Assembly (NCBI GenBank): GCA_001940725.1
Contig: MDVR01000065.1
Span: 1-37,049 of the forward strand
Length of the DNA stretch: 37,049 nt
Origin: Candidatus Heimdallarchaeota archaeon LC_2
GTDB taxonomy: Archaea > Asgardarchaeota > Heimdallarchaeia > Heimdallarchaeales > Kariarchaeaceae
Direction of reading: 5' to 3'
Shown here one piece after another: positions 8,838-16,931 of the stretch. Made by a program: the position numbers and the translations under genes. The notes beneath the pieces were generated by a model that had not been told where the DNA came from, made no database searches, and saw only the letters and a list, made by a program, of their open reading frames with translations. The first letter of the stretch is position 1; each line of letters starts with the position of its first letter.

Positions 8838-9574
8838 CTCGCAGAATCAATTCCACGTTTCCTTTATAGATAGTTTGAATTCCTCGTTTTTTATTTTAAA
8901 TCTTATTCTCTTTGAATAATATGAATATAGCAAAATAGGCGATTTTTTAGAACGTCTCAAGATTTAGAATATAACCGTATATGTGTATTTCTGATTATAA
9001 AATTAAGAAATAAAAATGAAAATCATATTTCTGGCTAATCTCAAGACTCTAGAAATATAATTCCAACTCGAAGTACATCCCAAACTCAATCTCTGTATGG
9101 ACCGAAATTTATCAAGATTCTCTGAAATCCTTGGGGTTTAATAGGTATTGCACGAGCTGTGGGGGGGAATTAAATTAAATCAAAAGTTTTGTACCCACTA
9201 TGGATCAAAATGATTAGCTGATATTCTACACGAAGTGATTCATAATTCCAGTTTATTAAGCGAGACTTACCATTGATTTCATTATTAACGATTTCTTGAA
9301 AAGGCATAATTAGAAAAAGTATACTTTTTTGATGGATAAACAATAACACGGGAACTCTTTCGTATTTACAATTAGTTAATCATGGATATTTATCTTCAGT
9401 ACTTTAAATAGTCAAATCACATAATTGCAGAAGCTGCAATCCAAAGATTGCACACATTTAACTTATTACCTTTAGAAATAAAGGGGTAAGAGGACTAGGT
9501 AAGTGTCTATCTGTCTCTTCTTCTATACAGAAGAAGACCGGAAAAGTTAGAAGCGTACCGAAAAACCTTAACGG
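8838..9574. other. Gene-free stretch with several perfect hairpins
   Basis: No convincing ORF is seen on either strand. The right part holds three compact hairpins: ATTGCAG/CTGCAAT around AAG (9424-9440), a TTACC...GGTAA stem (9466-9489), and TCTTCTTC/GAAGAAGA around TATACA (9516-9537). Base composition becomes less AT-rich from about 9500 on. The cluster could be part of an untranslated leader or an RNA gene extending into 9600; no known RNA family was recognised. Confidence 0.35.
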
Positions 9575-9817
9575 TTGTCCTACCCTGTTTTTGTTAAAAT
9601 AACAGGAATGCTGGTACTCAGTTCACGGACTGAAAATGGTCTGCCAGTAGTTAAAGATCACGGAAATACTGTCTTTGTTGATCCCAGCAGGATGAGAAGC
9701 AGAAGGAAGCACCGTTCCAATGGAACAGAACCTATTTCAATGGAACCGTTATTGTGTAAAAACAAAAATGGGAAAGTGATGGTGACATCGGATATAGGGT
9801 TGCAGAACGTGAAGTAA
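9575..9817 (+). CDS. Doubtful small ORF with unusual composition
   Basis: This 80-codon frame begins with TTG and is richer in G and C than anything around it. The predicted protein is hydrophilic and basic (RMRSRRKHRSNG in the middle), with no recognised domain or motif. It lies right after a cluster of perfect hairpins, and part of the DNA is repetitive (TTCCAATGGAA followed by TCAATGGAACC). It could be a horizontally acquired gene fragment, the body of a structured RNA, or a chance frame. No good ribosome binding site precedes it. Confidence 0.25.
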   Translation: MSYPVFVKITGMLVLSSRTENGLPVVKDHGNTVFVDPSRMRSRRKHRSNGTEPISMEPLLCKNKNGKVMVTSDIGLQNVK

Positions 9818-10106
9818 TCTTTTTCTTTGATATTAGAAAATGTATACAAAAAATGATCATAATCTAAGATATGACTCCTTTTGATTAATTCCCAATATGC
9901 TTTATAAATATAGTTAAGGGAATGCAGAAGCCATTCATTGAATTTCAATGAATTAGTAAGTAGAATTTTTAATTTTAATAAATTAAGCTTTTTTCCAAAT
10001 ATCGTTCTATGATCATAAAACAAGTAAACTACACATATTGATAGTAATAATTCGATAACAGTAGGTACTAATTTATACCCATATTTCATGTAACCTAAGA
10101 CAGCAA

Positions 10107-11810
10107 ATGATTTCCCAATCATCAAATCACACCAACAATCAAAATAAAGATACAGCTGTATCGAATATGTCACCGAATAGATTTGAAATGAATCTCGAAA
10201 ATGTAGTCATCACAGGTGCATCCATAGGATTACCTGGATCGAATAGGAAAGTTTTCGATGAAAATAATTTTAGTGATATCGTAGAAGGAACTAACTTCAT
10301 TGATAGTATCCCAGATAGTGAGCAGAAGAAGATTCTTGATAAGAATATAAAAAAGATCGTAAAAGACGAACAGGGAAATCGTATTATTAAACCAATTAAC
10401 AAATCAAGTCAAATCCATAAATTGGCCGGCTTAAAAGGTTTTATTGACTTAGAGAAAGATTATAACATTCCTAAAGCTATTGTTTTAACCCTTGATAAAA
10501 CATATGAACTTGCCATTGCGGCTGGACTAGAAGCCCTAAAAGATGCTAAAATACCGTTAGTTCCACAAGATCGAAATTTAACTGGCTCAAAAGGTTGGGA
10601 ATTACCAAAAGCTTATCAAAAAAGTACTGGAATAATATTCGCTTCTTCATTCCCAGTATTAGATGCAATCTCTCAGGAGATCACCAACTACCTTGAGAAT
10701 AAGCTTCGAGAAGAATTTGTCAAAGAAATCAAGCAATTACATGTTAAATTACAGCTCGAAAGTCAAACACACCAAGAAAAAATATTTACAGATTTTCTGA
10801 ATGTTAAGAAGGATGAAATTTCTGGATATCAATTTGACAGGAAAATTTTATTCAAATTACTTGTAATGGGAAATGCACAATTAGCGCAAATAATAAAAGC
10901 TAAAGGTCCTAATACCACTTTAAATGCTGCATGTGCAAGTACTTCTCAAGCTGTAACTCTAGCGGAAGATTGGATAAAATTAGGTAGATGTGAGCGAGTT
11001 ATTGTTGTAGGAGCTGATGATCCTACAAGTGATAATTTGCTTCAATGGATCGGGACTGGATTTTTAATATTGGGTGCAGCTTCTACCAAAGAAAAAGTTG
11101 AAGATGCAGCTTTACCTTTTGATAAGCGAAGGAATGGTATGATATTGGGAATGGGAGCTGTTGGTTTAGTAGTTGAAAGTGAAATATCAGCAAAAAATCG
11201 TGGTATACAACCTTTGTGCAAGGTGCTTGGTACACATATGGCAAATTCTGCCTACCATGGTACTGCACTTGATATCAATCATGTATCAGCTGAACTTGAA
11301 GAATTCATTTCCCGAATGGAAAAAGTTCATAATTTACAACGTAAAGAAATGAGTAAAAAATTAGTCTATATGAGTCATGAAACTTTCACTTTTGCAAATG
11401 GAGGTGCAGCAAAGGCAGAAATTGATGCTCTGAATTATGTATTCAGAGAAAATCTTTCAAACATTATTATATCAAATACTAAAGGGTATACAGGTCATCC
11501 TATGGGTGTTGGATTAGAGGATGCTATTGCAGCTTATGCATTAAAATTTAACAAGATTCCTCCTATTGCTAATTTGAAAGAAAAAGATCCAGATTTAGGT
11601 GATTTAAAATATGCAACCAAGTCTGATGAAGATTTCCGTTATATATTGAGATTTGCAGCTGGATTTGGATCTCAAATGGTTTACTTACTCCTTCAAAAAT
11701 ATGAAGAGAAAATGAATAATAATCGATATGAAGAATGGTTAAGAGAACTATTTGATGGTCAAGTGCCTGTTACCAATAAGGGAGGAATTCTTAAATCCTA
11801 CTTAGAATAA
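10107..11810 (+). CDS. Beta-ketoacyl synthase (FabF/polyketide-synthase-like) of an archaeon
   Basis: The 567-residue enzyme has the decarboxylating condensing-enzyme layout. The nucleophile is Cys276 in LNAACASTSQA. The first His (His424) lies in MSHETFTFANGGAAKAE, an altered version of the usual HGTGT block, and Lys459/His464 lie in NTKGYTGHPMGVGLED. The catalytic Cys-His-His set is therefore complete, and the protein should condense acyl and malonyl-type thioesters. Compared with FabF (about 410 residues) it has a longer N terminus and a helical insert around residues 195-245, and ends with a polyketide-synthase-like tail. No acyl carrier protein, ketoreductase or dehydratase lies nearby, so the pathway is unclear. 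A degenerate thiolase start codon region begins 58 bases after its stop, which suggests that thiolase once followed it. Archaea usually lack fatty acid synthase, which makes a stand-alone enzyme notable. Confidence 0.85.
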   Translation: MISQSSNHTNNQNKDTAVSNMSPNRFEMNLENVVITGASIGLPGSNRKVFDENNFSDIVEGTNFIDSIPDSEQKKILDKNIKKIVKDEQGNRIIKPINKSSQIHKLAGLKGFIDLEKDYNIPKAIVLTLDKTYELAIAAGLEALKDAKIPLVPQDRNLTGSKGWELPKAYQKSTGIIFASSFPVLDAISQEITNYLENKLREEFVKEIKQLHVKLQLESQTHQEKIFTDFLNVKKDEISGYQFDRKILFKLLVMGNAQLAQIIKAKGPNTTLNAACASTSQAVTLAEDWIKLGRCERVIVVGADDPTSDNLLQWIGTGFLILGAASTKEKVEDAALPFDKRRNGMILGMGAVGLVVESEISAKNRGIQPLCKVLGTHMANSAYHGTALDINHVSAELEEFISRMEKVHNLQRKEMSKKLVYMSHETFTFANGGAAKAEIDALNYVFRENLSNIIISNTKGYTGHPMGVGLEDAIAAYALKFNKIPPIANLKEKDPDLGDLKYATKSDEDFRYILRFAAGFGSQMVYLLLQKYEEKMNNNRYEEWLRELFDGQVPVTNKGGILKSYLE

Positions 11811-11868
11811 TGTTAATTTAACCAAATTGATCAATCTGTCAATCGACTGATTCTTATCTCACAAAATA

Positions 11869-11913
11869 ATGGTACGTAAAGTATACAAGGTGTCTGGTGG
11901 AGTGTCCGGATGA
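11869..11913 (+). pseudogene. Thiolase 5' fragment, copy 1
   Basis: From its ATG, 38 bases match the start of the intact thiolase gene at 32585 with only a few changes, giving MVRKVYKVSGGVS before a stop codon at codon 15. It begins 58 bases after the ketoacyl synthase, exactly where the second gene of an operon would start. It is read as the displaced original thiolase start. Confidence 0.75.
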
Positions 11914-11972
11914 TTAATCATAAAAAAAATATCGAACTATATTCAATTTACAATTCAAAACATAATCCCTGT

Positions 11973-12194
11973 CTACCTACCTCTGTTCCCAACAACATTA
12001 TGTCGATAATTTACTGTGAGAAATAGGGATCCTGATGCATAAAGAACAACAAGAAGAACTGCCATACCTCTGAGTTGGGTGTTTTGGAAGGTTTCAATAG
12101 ACAGTAATACATAATTTACAAATAGAGCTAATAATAAAAGTCCAATTAATTTATAAAAAAAATATTTCAATCTCGAATTTAATTTTCTATTCAA
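11973..12194 (-). CDS. Small two-helix membrane protein
   Basis: The 73-residue product has a basic N terminus (MNRKLNSRLKYFF), two hydrophobic helices (about residues 13-33 and 42-60) and a basic C terminus. No family is recognised. It is the only gene in the segment between thiolase fragments 1 and 2 and runs opposite to them. Basic N terminus and helix composition favour a real gene over a chance frame, but its role is unknown. Confidence 0.5.
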   Translation of the reverse strand: MNRKLNSRLKYFFYKLIGLLLLALFVNYVLLSIETFQNTQLRGMAVLLVVLYASGSLFLTVNYRHNVVGNRGR

Positions 12195-12523
12195 TACATT
12201 AACCTCACAATATAATTCAAGTGAATATACGTTTTCAAGTTAATAAAGATTGTTGAAATGATAGCAAAAATCCATCCAAATAGAGTGTGGTGATCTATTT
12301 AAATGCTATATGGCTACCTAGGAGAAAAAATTATTGAATCGAAGGGGTCCGACCAGAAAATATTTTATCTTAAGATTTACTTGAAAAACAGAAAATTGGA
12401 AGTTCCAATATCTGCTTAGTCAACGAAAGGATTAATACTGAATTGGTTTTATGAAAATGATAATAATCTATGACCAAAAATATGAATATCACATCGAATG
12501 AATGTTACTCAATTGAAAACACT

Positions 12524-12725
12524 AGGCTTACAACATTTTTACAACTTTAAAGTTAAATTCCTCCATTAAAATTACAGACAAATGGCACGTAAAGTATACA
12601 TGGTGTCTGGTTATGCACAAATTGTGAGACCAACCAATTCTCGATCATCGATTATCAAGACCATAATTTTTGAGACATATGAAATTGATTGTGAAATTCA
12701 AGGATTCAAATATTTAGTAATTTAA
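12524..12725 (+). pseudogene. Thiolase promoter and 5' fragment, copy 2
   Basis: The ATG at 12582 starts 31 bases identical to the intact thiolase gene (MARKVYMVSG), after which the sequence diverges and the frame ends at 12725 after 47 codons. The 58 bases upstream (12524-12581) closely match the 58 bases upstream of copy 5 (22018-22074), beginning AGGCTTACAACATTTTT. Promoter and coding start were therefore copied together. The intact gene has a different upstream sequence. A short chimeric peptide could be made, but nothing shows that it is functional. Confidence 0.75.
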
Positions 12726-12766
12726 GTATCGGTAACATCTTTATTCGTTCTTATTATGTTACAACT

Positions 12767-13741
12767 ATGAGAATTCTCGTTATAGGGGCAACAGGTTACC
12801 TCGGATTTCATGTTTCAGAATATTTGAACTCAAAAAACCATGAAGTGGTTGGATTCGTGAGGAATCCGAAAAAAGCAAAAATTCTAGATCAGGTTGACAT
12901 TAAATATGTTGTAGGTGACGTTAATGATCCAGACTCAATAGTCAAGCACCTCGATAATTTTGATGCAGTAGTGAATTGCGCGGGATATGTTGCCGGTAAA
13001 GGTTCATGGAAGACATTTAGATCAATCAATGCGGACGGACCTAAAAATATTGCTGAAGCAATGAAAGAAAAAGGGATCAAGAGACTAATCCATATAAGTT
13101 CCATAGCTGCATATGGTGATGTTGGAATGGGAGGGGATGAGACAACTCCGATTCAAAAGACGAGTTGGTTTAAGTATGGGGTAAGCAAACGAGAGGGTGA
13201 AGAGAATCTTGAGATTATACCTGAATTAGATCTTACGATGCTTAGACCACCTCATATCGTCGGACGGCGGGATAGGTCCGGATTTATACCAATGCTTTAT
13301 CATACTACAAAGAGATACCCAATTTTGATAGATGAAGGTGCGGCAATATTGCCCCTTGTTTATGTAGATGATGTCTGTCATGCCATAGAACTGTGTCTTG
13401 AAAACAATGAGACAATCGGAGAGATATATAACACTGTTTCTTCTGAGCAGCCCACAGTTCGTGATGTAGTTGAACAATTTCATGTGGAAATGAGCATTCC
13501 TCTACCCACAATCTCCATTTCCTTCAAATCTGCATTCAGAAAAGCCCGTCTTAATGAATATTTGTCAATGCTATTTAAAGTCAAATTAGTATCAACCAGA
13601 ATGAATATCGTACTCGCTGGCAGATCTACTCATTTTAACTCAGATAAAATTATTAAATTAGGCTGGAAATCTTCAAAAACTACAAATGAAATGATCAGCG
13701 AATGGTGTGATTGGAGAAAGGAATTCGAGAAAAATCGTTGA
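12767..13741 (+). CDS. NAD(P)-dependent epimerase/dehydratase (extended SDR family)
   Basis: The 324-residue protein is an extended short-chain dehydrogenase. The nucleotide-binding glycine motif GATGYLG is at residues 7-13, the acidic stretch GDVNDP at 50-55 binds the cofactor region, the catalytic serine lies in HISSIAAYG (109-117), and the YxxxK pair is Tyr137/Lys141 in WFKYGVSK. The middle carries LRPPHIVGRRDRSGFIPML and YVDDVCHAI, matching sugar-nucleotide epimerases, dihydroflavonol-4-reductase-like and 3-beta-hydroxysteroid-dehydrogenase-like members. The substrate could be a sugar nucleotide or an isoprenoid/sterol-like alcohol and cannot be told from sequence alone. It lies alone between thiolase fragments 2 and 3 and reads in the thiolase direction, 42 bases after the end of the fragment-2 frame. 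Confidence 0.85.
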   Translation: MRILVIGATGYLGFHVSEYLNSKNHEVVGFVRNPKKAKILDQVDIKYVVGDVNDPDSIVKHLDNFDAVVNCAGYVAGKGSWKTFRSINADGPKNIAEAMKEKGIKRLIHISSIAAYGDVGMGGDETTPIQKTSWFKYGVSKREGEENLEIIPELDLTMLRPPHIVGRRDRSGFIPMLYHTTKRYPILIDEGAAILPLVYVDDVCHAIELCLENNETIGEIYNTVSSEQPTVRDVVEQFHVEMSIPLPTISISFKSAFRKARLNEYLSMLFKVKLVSTRMNIVLAGRSTHFNSDKIIKLGWKSSKTTNEMISEWCDWRKEFEKNR

Positions 13742-13937
13742 ATTCACTAAATTTATTTTGGAAAAATTAATCGGTTATGAAATATGCATCATTGATATTC
13801 CCTACAAATTTGGTTTTCAGTTTGCATAATATCACAATTACTGGTAATTAAATGAAAATCACTTTTCAAAAGATTCTTATTTGAACTCATATTGGAATAA
13901 CTTCGAATTTATATTCCCTTTCTCAATTCACATAATA

Positions 13938-14072
13938 ATGGCACGTAAAGTATACATGGTGTCTGGTGGAGTGTCAAAATTCGCTAAATCCAGACCCGAT
14001 AAAACGTTTGAAGACCAGATCGATCGAATATATTACTTATTTTTCAAAATCCCACTGGACACGGATCATTAA
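13938..14072 (+). pseudogene. Thiolase 5' fragment, copy 3
   Basis: This is the best preserved fragment. The first 72 bases (13938-14009) encode MARKVYMVSGGVSKFAKSRP and then DKTF as in the intact protein; the sequence then diverges and stops at 14072 (44 codons). Differences from the intact gene include silent ones (GTG TCA AAA TTC here against GTA TCT AAA TTT), which copies 3 and 5 share, so these copies come from a common source allele rather than directly from the present gene. Its end overlaps the 3' end of the opposing membrane-protein gene. Confidence 0.85.
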
Positions 14073-14658
14073 ACAACGGGAAAAGATAAACTGCTATGAG
14101 ATGAAATATTAAAATATAGATAAAGCGGAACCATGATGAGAGGAATGCTAATTTCCAAGTAAAGTTGATTGATCGGTTTCGAAATGGACTAATCAGTGAG
14201 ATAATTACAGAGGAAAACCAAATAAACCCAAAAATAAGGTCATTAAGGCCTTGTGAATCATTCTCTTGATCACAATAACCATCTAGTCCAGTTTGATATT
14301 TTATCAAAGCTAATATTACTACAAAGAAGCCCAGCCAATAACCGATAAATATTTCGAACGAATAAGAGATTGTTGGATTGGTCGATTGATCGCTCGTATC
14401 GTCCTTAGCCTCTATCACTAGTTGCAATACAAAAATATAAACAATATCCACTATGAATACAAATAATCCAATTAGGGATCGATCATTCCGCCCCCTAAAT
14501 TCTAAAAAGACAATTAGCCCAAATAACCTTATTGCAATAATTATTAACACGTTATAAATAATTAATATAAGAATGGCCAGATCTAACCAAAGTGACCTTT
14601 TTGACGGATTCAATACACCGCTCTTATTGTCATCAATGTTAGATTTGATGTCTTTCAT
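14044..14658 (-). CDS. Multi-pass membrane protein of unknown function
   Basis: The 204-residue protein begins with a hydrophilic stretch (MKDIKSNIDDNKSG) and then has about five hydrophobic helices (near residues 24-48, 60-82, 103-122, 138-158 and 172-196). The loops contain few conserved-looking residues and no metal or nucleotide motif. It does not match a family I recognise. It overlaps the end of thiolase fragment 3 by 29 bases, so its C-terminal codons may have been recruited from, or truncated by, the rearrangement that placed the fragment. It shares its direction with the next small membrane protein at 14872. Confidence 0.6.
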   Translation of the reverse strand: MKDIKSNIDDNKSGVLNPSKRSLWLDLAILILIIYNVLIIIAIRLFGLIVFLEFRGRNDRSLIGLFVFIVDIVYIFVLQLVIEAKDDTSDQSTNPTISYSFEIFIGYWLGFFVVILALIKYQTGLDGYCDQENDSQGLNDLIFGFIWFSSVIISLISPFRNRSINFTWKLAFLSSWFRFIYILIFHLIAVYLFPLFNDPCPVGF

Positions 14659-14871
14659 ATTATTGATGATTCCAGATTTACTATATAAAGACGAAGGAGA
14701 CTTTGGAAAACAAAGAGTTTCGAATAATCATCTTAGAATCGATTATATTATTATTACAAATAGCAAATTTTCAAAGTTTCAATAAACTAGAAAATTTATA
14801 TCTTAGAAAGTCCTTACTACTTGTCATTTGTAACTTGAAGCAAATCTAAGCCAAAGGATCGGATTTGTGGT

Positions 14872-15177
14872 TTAATCGAGCGAAAAATGGAGATTCTGAT
14901 AGAAATCGATTATTAACAATAGTAATAACACTAGAACTGAAACGTTTACTAGTAAAGCAATTTTACTACCTTTAGTTACTTGTAACAATAAATAAATAAT
15001 AATCATGTCTAATAACAAAATGACGAATCCACCTAAAAGACTTATAAACAGGATAAACCCCCCTAAGACTGATAAGATTACAATGTAGATAATATTAATA
15101 GGGATTATTGGATACGCCCAATCAGGCATTTCAGATTGAGTTGATGAATCTTCACTGACAGAAATGGCTTTTTTCAT
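14872..15177 (-). CDS. Small three-helix membrane protein
   Basis: The 101-residue product has a hydrophilic Ser/Glu-rich N terminus (ISVSEDSSTQSE) and three closely spaced hydrophobic helices (about residues 23-43, 45-67 and 74-93), with a final NLHFSLD. There is no recognised family. It lies upstream of and in the same direction as the 204-residue membrane protein, separated by about 210 bases. Both lie between thiolase fragments 3 and 4. Confidence 0.55.
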   Translation of the reverse strand: MKKAISVSEDSSTQSEMPDWAYPIIPINIIYIVILSVLGGFILFISLLGGFVILLLDMIIIYLLLQVTKGSKIALLVNVSVLVLLLLLIIDFYQNLHFSLD

Positions 15178-15403
15178 ATAAGATGAGACTTCAGATACAT
15201 TATATAAATATTAATTGGACTTTGGAAATCAATGAGTTGTACGGAGTATCTTAGAATACATCGTTTTCAAATTAAGAAGTAATATGCGTCATTGCGACCA
15301 TAATCATAATTGTAATAAAAGTGGCGAACAACAATGCAACTATAGTATTTATTTGTAGAGCTTTTTTCCAGATCCGATGAAGAGAGTTACAAATGGCTAG
15401 GTG

Positions 15404-15505
15404 ATTCGTCCGACCGCCGTAGCGAGACTACGTCGGCTTCGAACCCTGGATGGACAACCAAGCTTCATCTTGAGACTGGTCTGGTTAAGAGCTCACCTTC
15501 TTGCT
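15404..15505. other. GC-rich, structured segment with tRNA-like pieces
   Basis: In an AT-rich setting this stretch is strikingly GC-rich. It holds a perfect hairpin CGTAG-CGAGA-CTACG, flanked by CCG/CGG and then by GTCC/GGAC, so the arms nest. It also contains TTCGAACC, like a tRNA T-loop, and then GGTCTGGTTAAGAGC, like a tRNA D-loop, but in the wrong order and without matching stems. I could not fold it as a tRNA on either strand. It may be a decayed or permuted tRNA, another RNA gene, or an integration site. Confidence 0.3.
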
Positions 15506-15554
15506 TTGGATTTAGGATTTTGAATTTATGAAAAACTTCGAAAGCTATATGATA

Positions 15555-15617
15555 ATGTCACATAAAGTATAATTGGTATCTAATCTTGTAATACCCAATT
15601 CACTTAAATCTAATGTA
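15555..15617 (+). pseudogene. Thiolase 5' fragment, copy 4 (strongly decayed)
   Basis: The first 15 bases resemble the thiolase start (ATGTCACATAAAGTATAA against ATGGCACGTAAAGTATAC) but a stop replaces codon 6. The similarity continues weakly for about 45 more bases (for example CACTTAAATCTAA against CGCTAAATCCAGA). It is the most degraded copy and so perhaps the oldest. Confidence 0.5.
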
Positions 15618-15879
15618 AACAATTCCCCTTTGAGGCTTGTTTTTTGTCATTGAACGGTTTAATATAGAATCTTCAGTGACCTTCAGTTCTAGATTCTTTA
15701 TTATTACCGCAATTTTATCTGAAATTGAAATCACAGGAATCCAATTTAATGTAACTCAATAAATATATTTACTCAGCGTTAAAAATACGCATTGATCATT
15801 GAATTAATACTTACAACATGTAGCTAACTATGTTTTTACTTTAATGGCTTCCTGGCAATTAGATGAGGGAGATTGTTGT

Positions 15880-16136
15880 TGTATTTACTTATATAGATTT
15901 CATTTCTCATATACTGTAACCCAAGTTTATCATGTTATGGGATTTGATTTTTCACTAAGTAAAATCACAATACATGAATAAAAATCTAATTCAGAGGATA
16001 TAATACCATTGGCTTTGTACTCGCACGCTGAATTAAACCCATGATCGTCAGATGTCAGTGAATATCTGTTTCAAGGTTTGATCACGACTATTACGATTAA
16101 TAAAATGGAGTATGGGTGTATTTAGCCTGAAGATGG
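15880..16136 (+). repeat. Dispersed R element, copy 1 (near full length)
   Basis: R is a repeat of about 260-270 bases. It begins with a TATA box (TTATATAG at 15889), followed at fixed distance by a conserved TAACCCAAG...CATGTT.TGGGATT block, then a variable middle, then GAATTAAACCC, an inverted repeat (CATGATCG at 16040 and TGATCACG at 16079, imperfect in this copy) and a GGGTGTATTTAGCCTGAA tail. No ORF fills it. Copies at 28966-29237 (full), 16724-16812 (left part) and 21893-22013 (right part) share the order. It could be an RNA gene with its own promoter or a mobile leader. Confidence 0.8.
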
Positions 16137-16219
16137 ACTAATCGAGCAAGGTATGTATTGACCTAACCATTGATCAAATATCACCCATGCATTCATTTTT
16201 GGCAACTCAGATTTATCAA

Positions 16220-16483
16220 CTACGAGAAAATTGAGGTCTCTTTCTGTTTAAAAAACGATTGTGCCAGAATCTGAGAAATGAAAAATAGGATTAAAGGAAC
16301 AAACAATACATTATAAGAGAATGCGATAAATTCGATGAACATCAAAAATACAGCAAACAATAAAAGAAGATAGAAAAAACTTATTATTATTTTCCAAATT
16401 TGATCAAACTCCCTCATTCTAAGGTAATAAGCATAACCCGCAATGACCAAAAATAATAAGAATATTCCAATCCAAATTATCAT
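16220..16483 (-). CDS. Small three-helix membrane protein
   Basis: The 87-residue protein consists of three hydrophobic helices (about residues 1-20, 30-52 and 55-75) joined by short loops, with a basic-acidic tail (KQKETSIFS). No family is recognised. It lies between R copies 1 and 2, opposite to them. The helix pattern and clean start favour a real gene, but the evidence is limited. Confidence 0.5.
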   Translation of the reverse strand: MIIWIGIFLLFLVIAGYAYYLRMREFDQIWKIIISFFYLLLLFAVFLMFIEFIAFSYNVLFVPLILFFISQILAQSFFKQKETSIFS

Positions 16484-16723
16484 TTGAATAGAATATTAGC
16501 GGTATCTCATTTAAATTTATTTAATCGATCTAGTCGAGGTCTTAATAAATCCCAAAAGAGCTGGTCGTTTCAAAAAAAAGTTCAACGATATATGAAAAAT
16601 AATTAAAATCGTCATATTTATTCGCTTCAAGTGTGGAGGCCTTCGTTTGTTGTAAACAACCCCAATGGCTTTCTGTTCTAACTAGCATTGTAAAATTAGT
16701 TTTGTCAAAATGGAAATTTTTTT

Positions 16724-16812
16724 GTGGTTACCTATATAGATTTCACTTCTTAATATCTGTAACCCAAGTTTGTCATGTTCTGGGATTCAATATTTAATAA
16801 TCATTGAAATTA
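16724..16812 (+). repeat. Dispersed R element, copy 2 (left part only)
   Basis: It carries the R promoter (TATATAG at 16733), the same 30-base distance to TAACCC, and the conserved CCCAAGTTTGTCATGTTCTGGGATT block, then fades out near 16812. The right half is missing. It is the only promoter-like signal ahead of the membrane zinc-ribbon gene at 16932 and may drive it. The missing right half is found alone at 21893-22013. Confidence 0.75.
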
Positions 16813-16931
16813 ATATAATTACTAACTCATAAAAATAATTGAAATGCTATAATTTGTAAAAATGCATATTTATCTTATATCAAGGAACCGATAGATTTTA
16901 TGCACAACCTTTTGAAAATCAACCGTTTTAA

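Noticed and set aside
9658..10173. 171-codon minus-strand ORF between the doubtful ORF and the ketoacyl synthase
   Set aside because: It overlaps the start of the ketoacyl synthase and the GC-richer ORF, has no recognised motif, and its hydrophobic stretches come from AT-rich intergenic DNA. It cannot be fully excluded.
14573..14785. 70-codon plus-strand ORF antisense to the 204-residue membrane protein
   Set aside because: Mostly a shadow of the opposing gene, with an AT-rich tail and no motif.
15404..15505. A tRNA gene
   Set aside because: T-loop-like and D-loop-like words are present, but no arrangement gives paired T, D, anticodon and acceptor stems on either strand.
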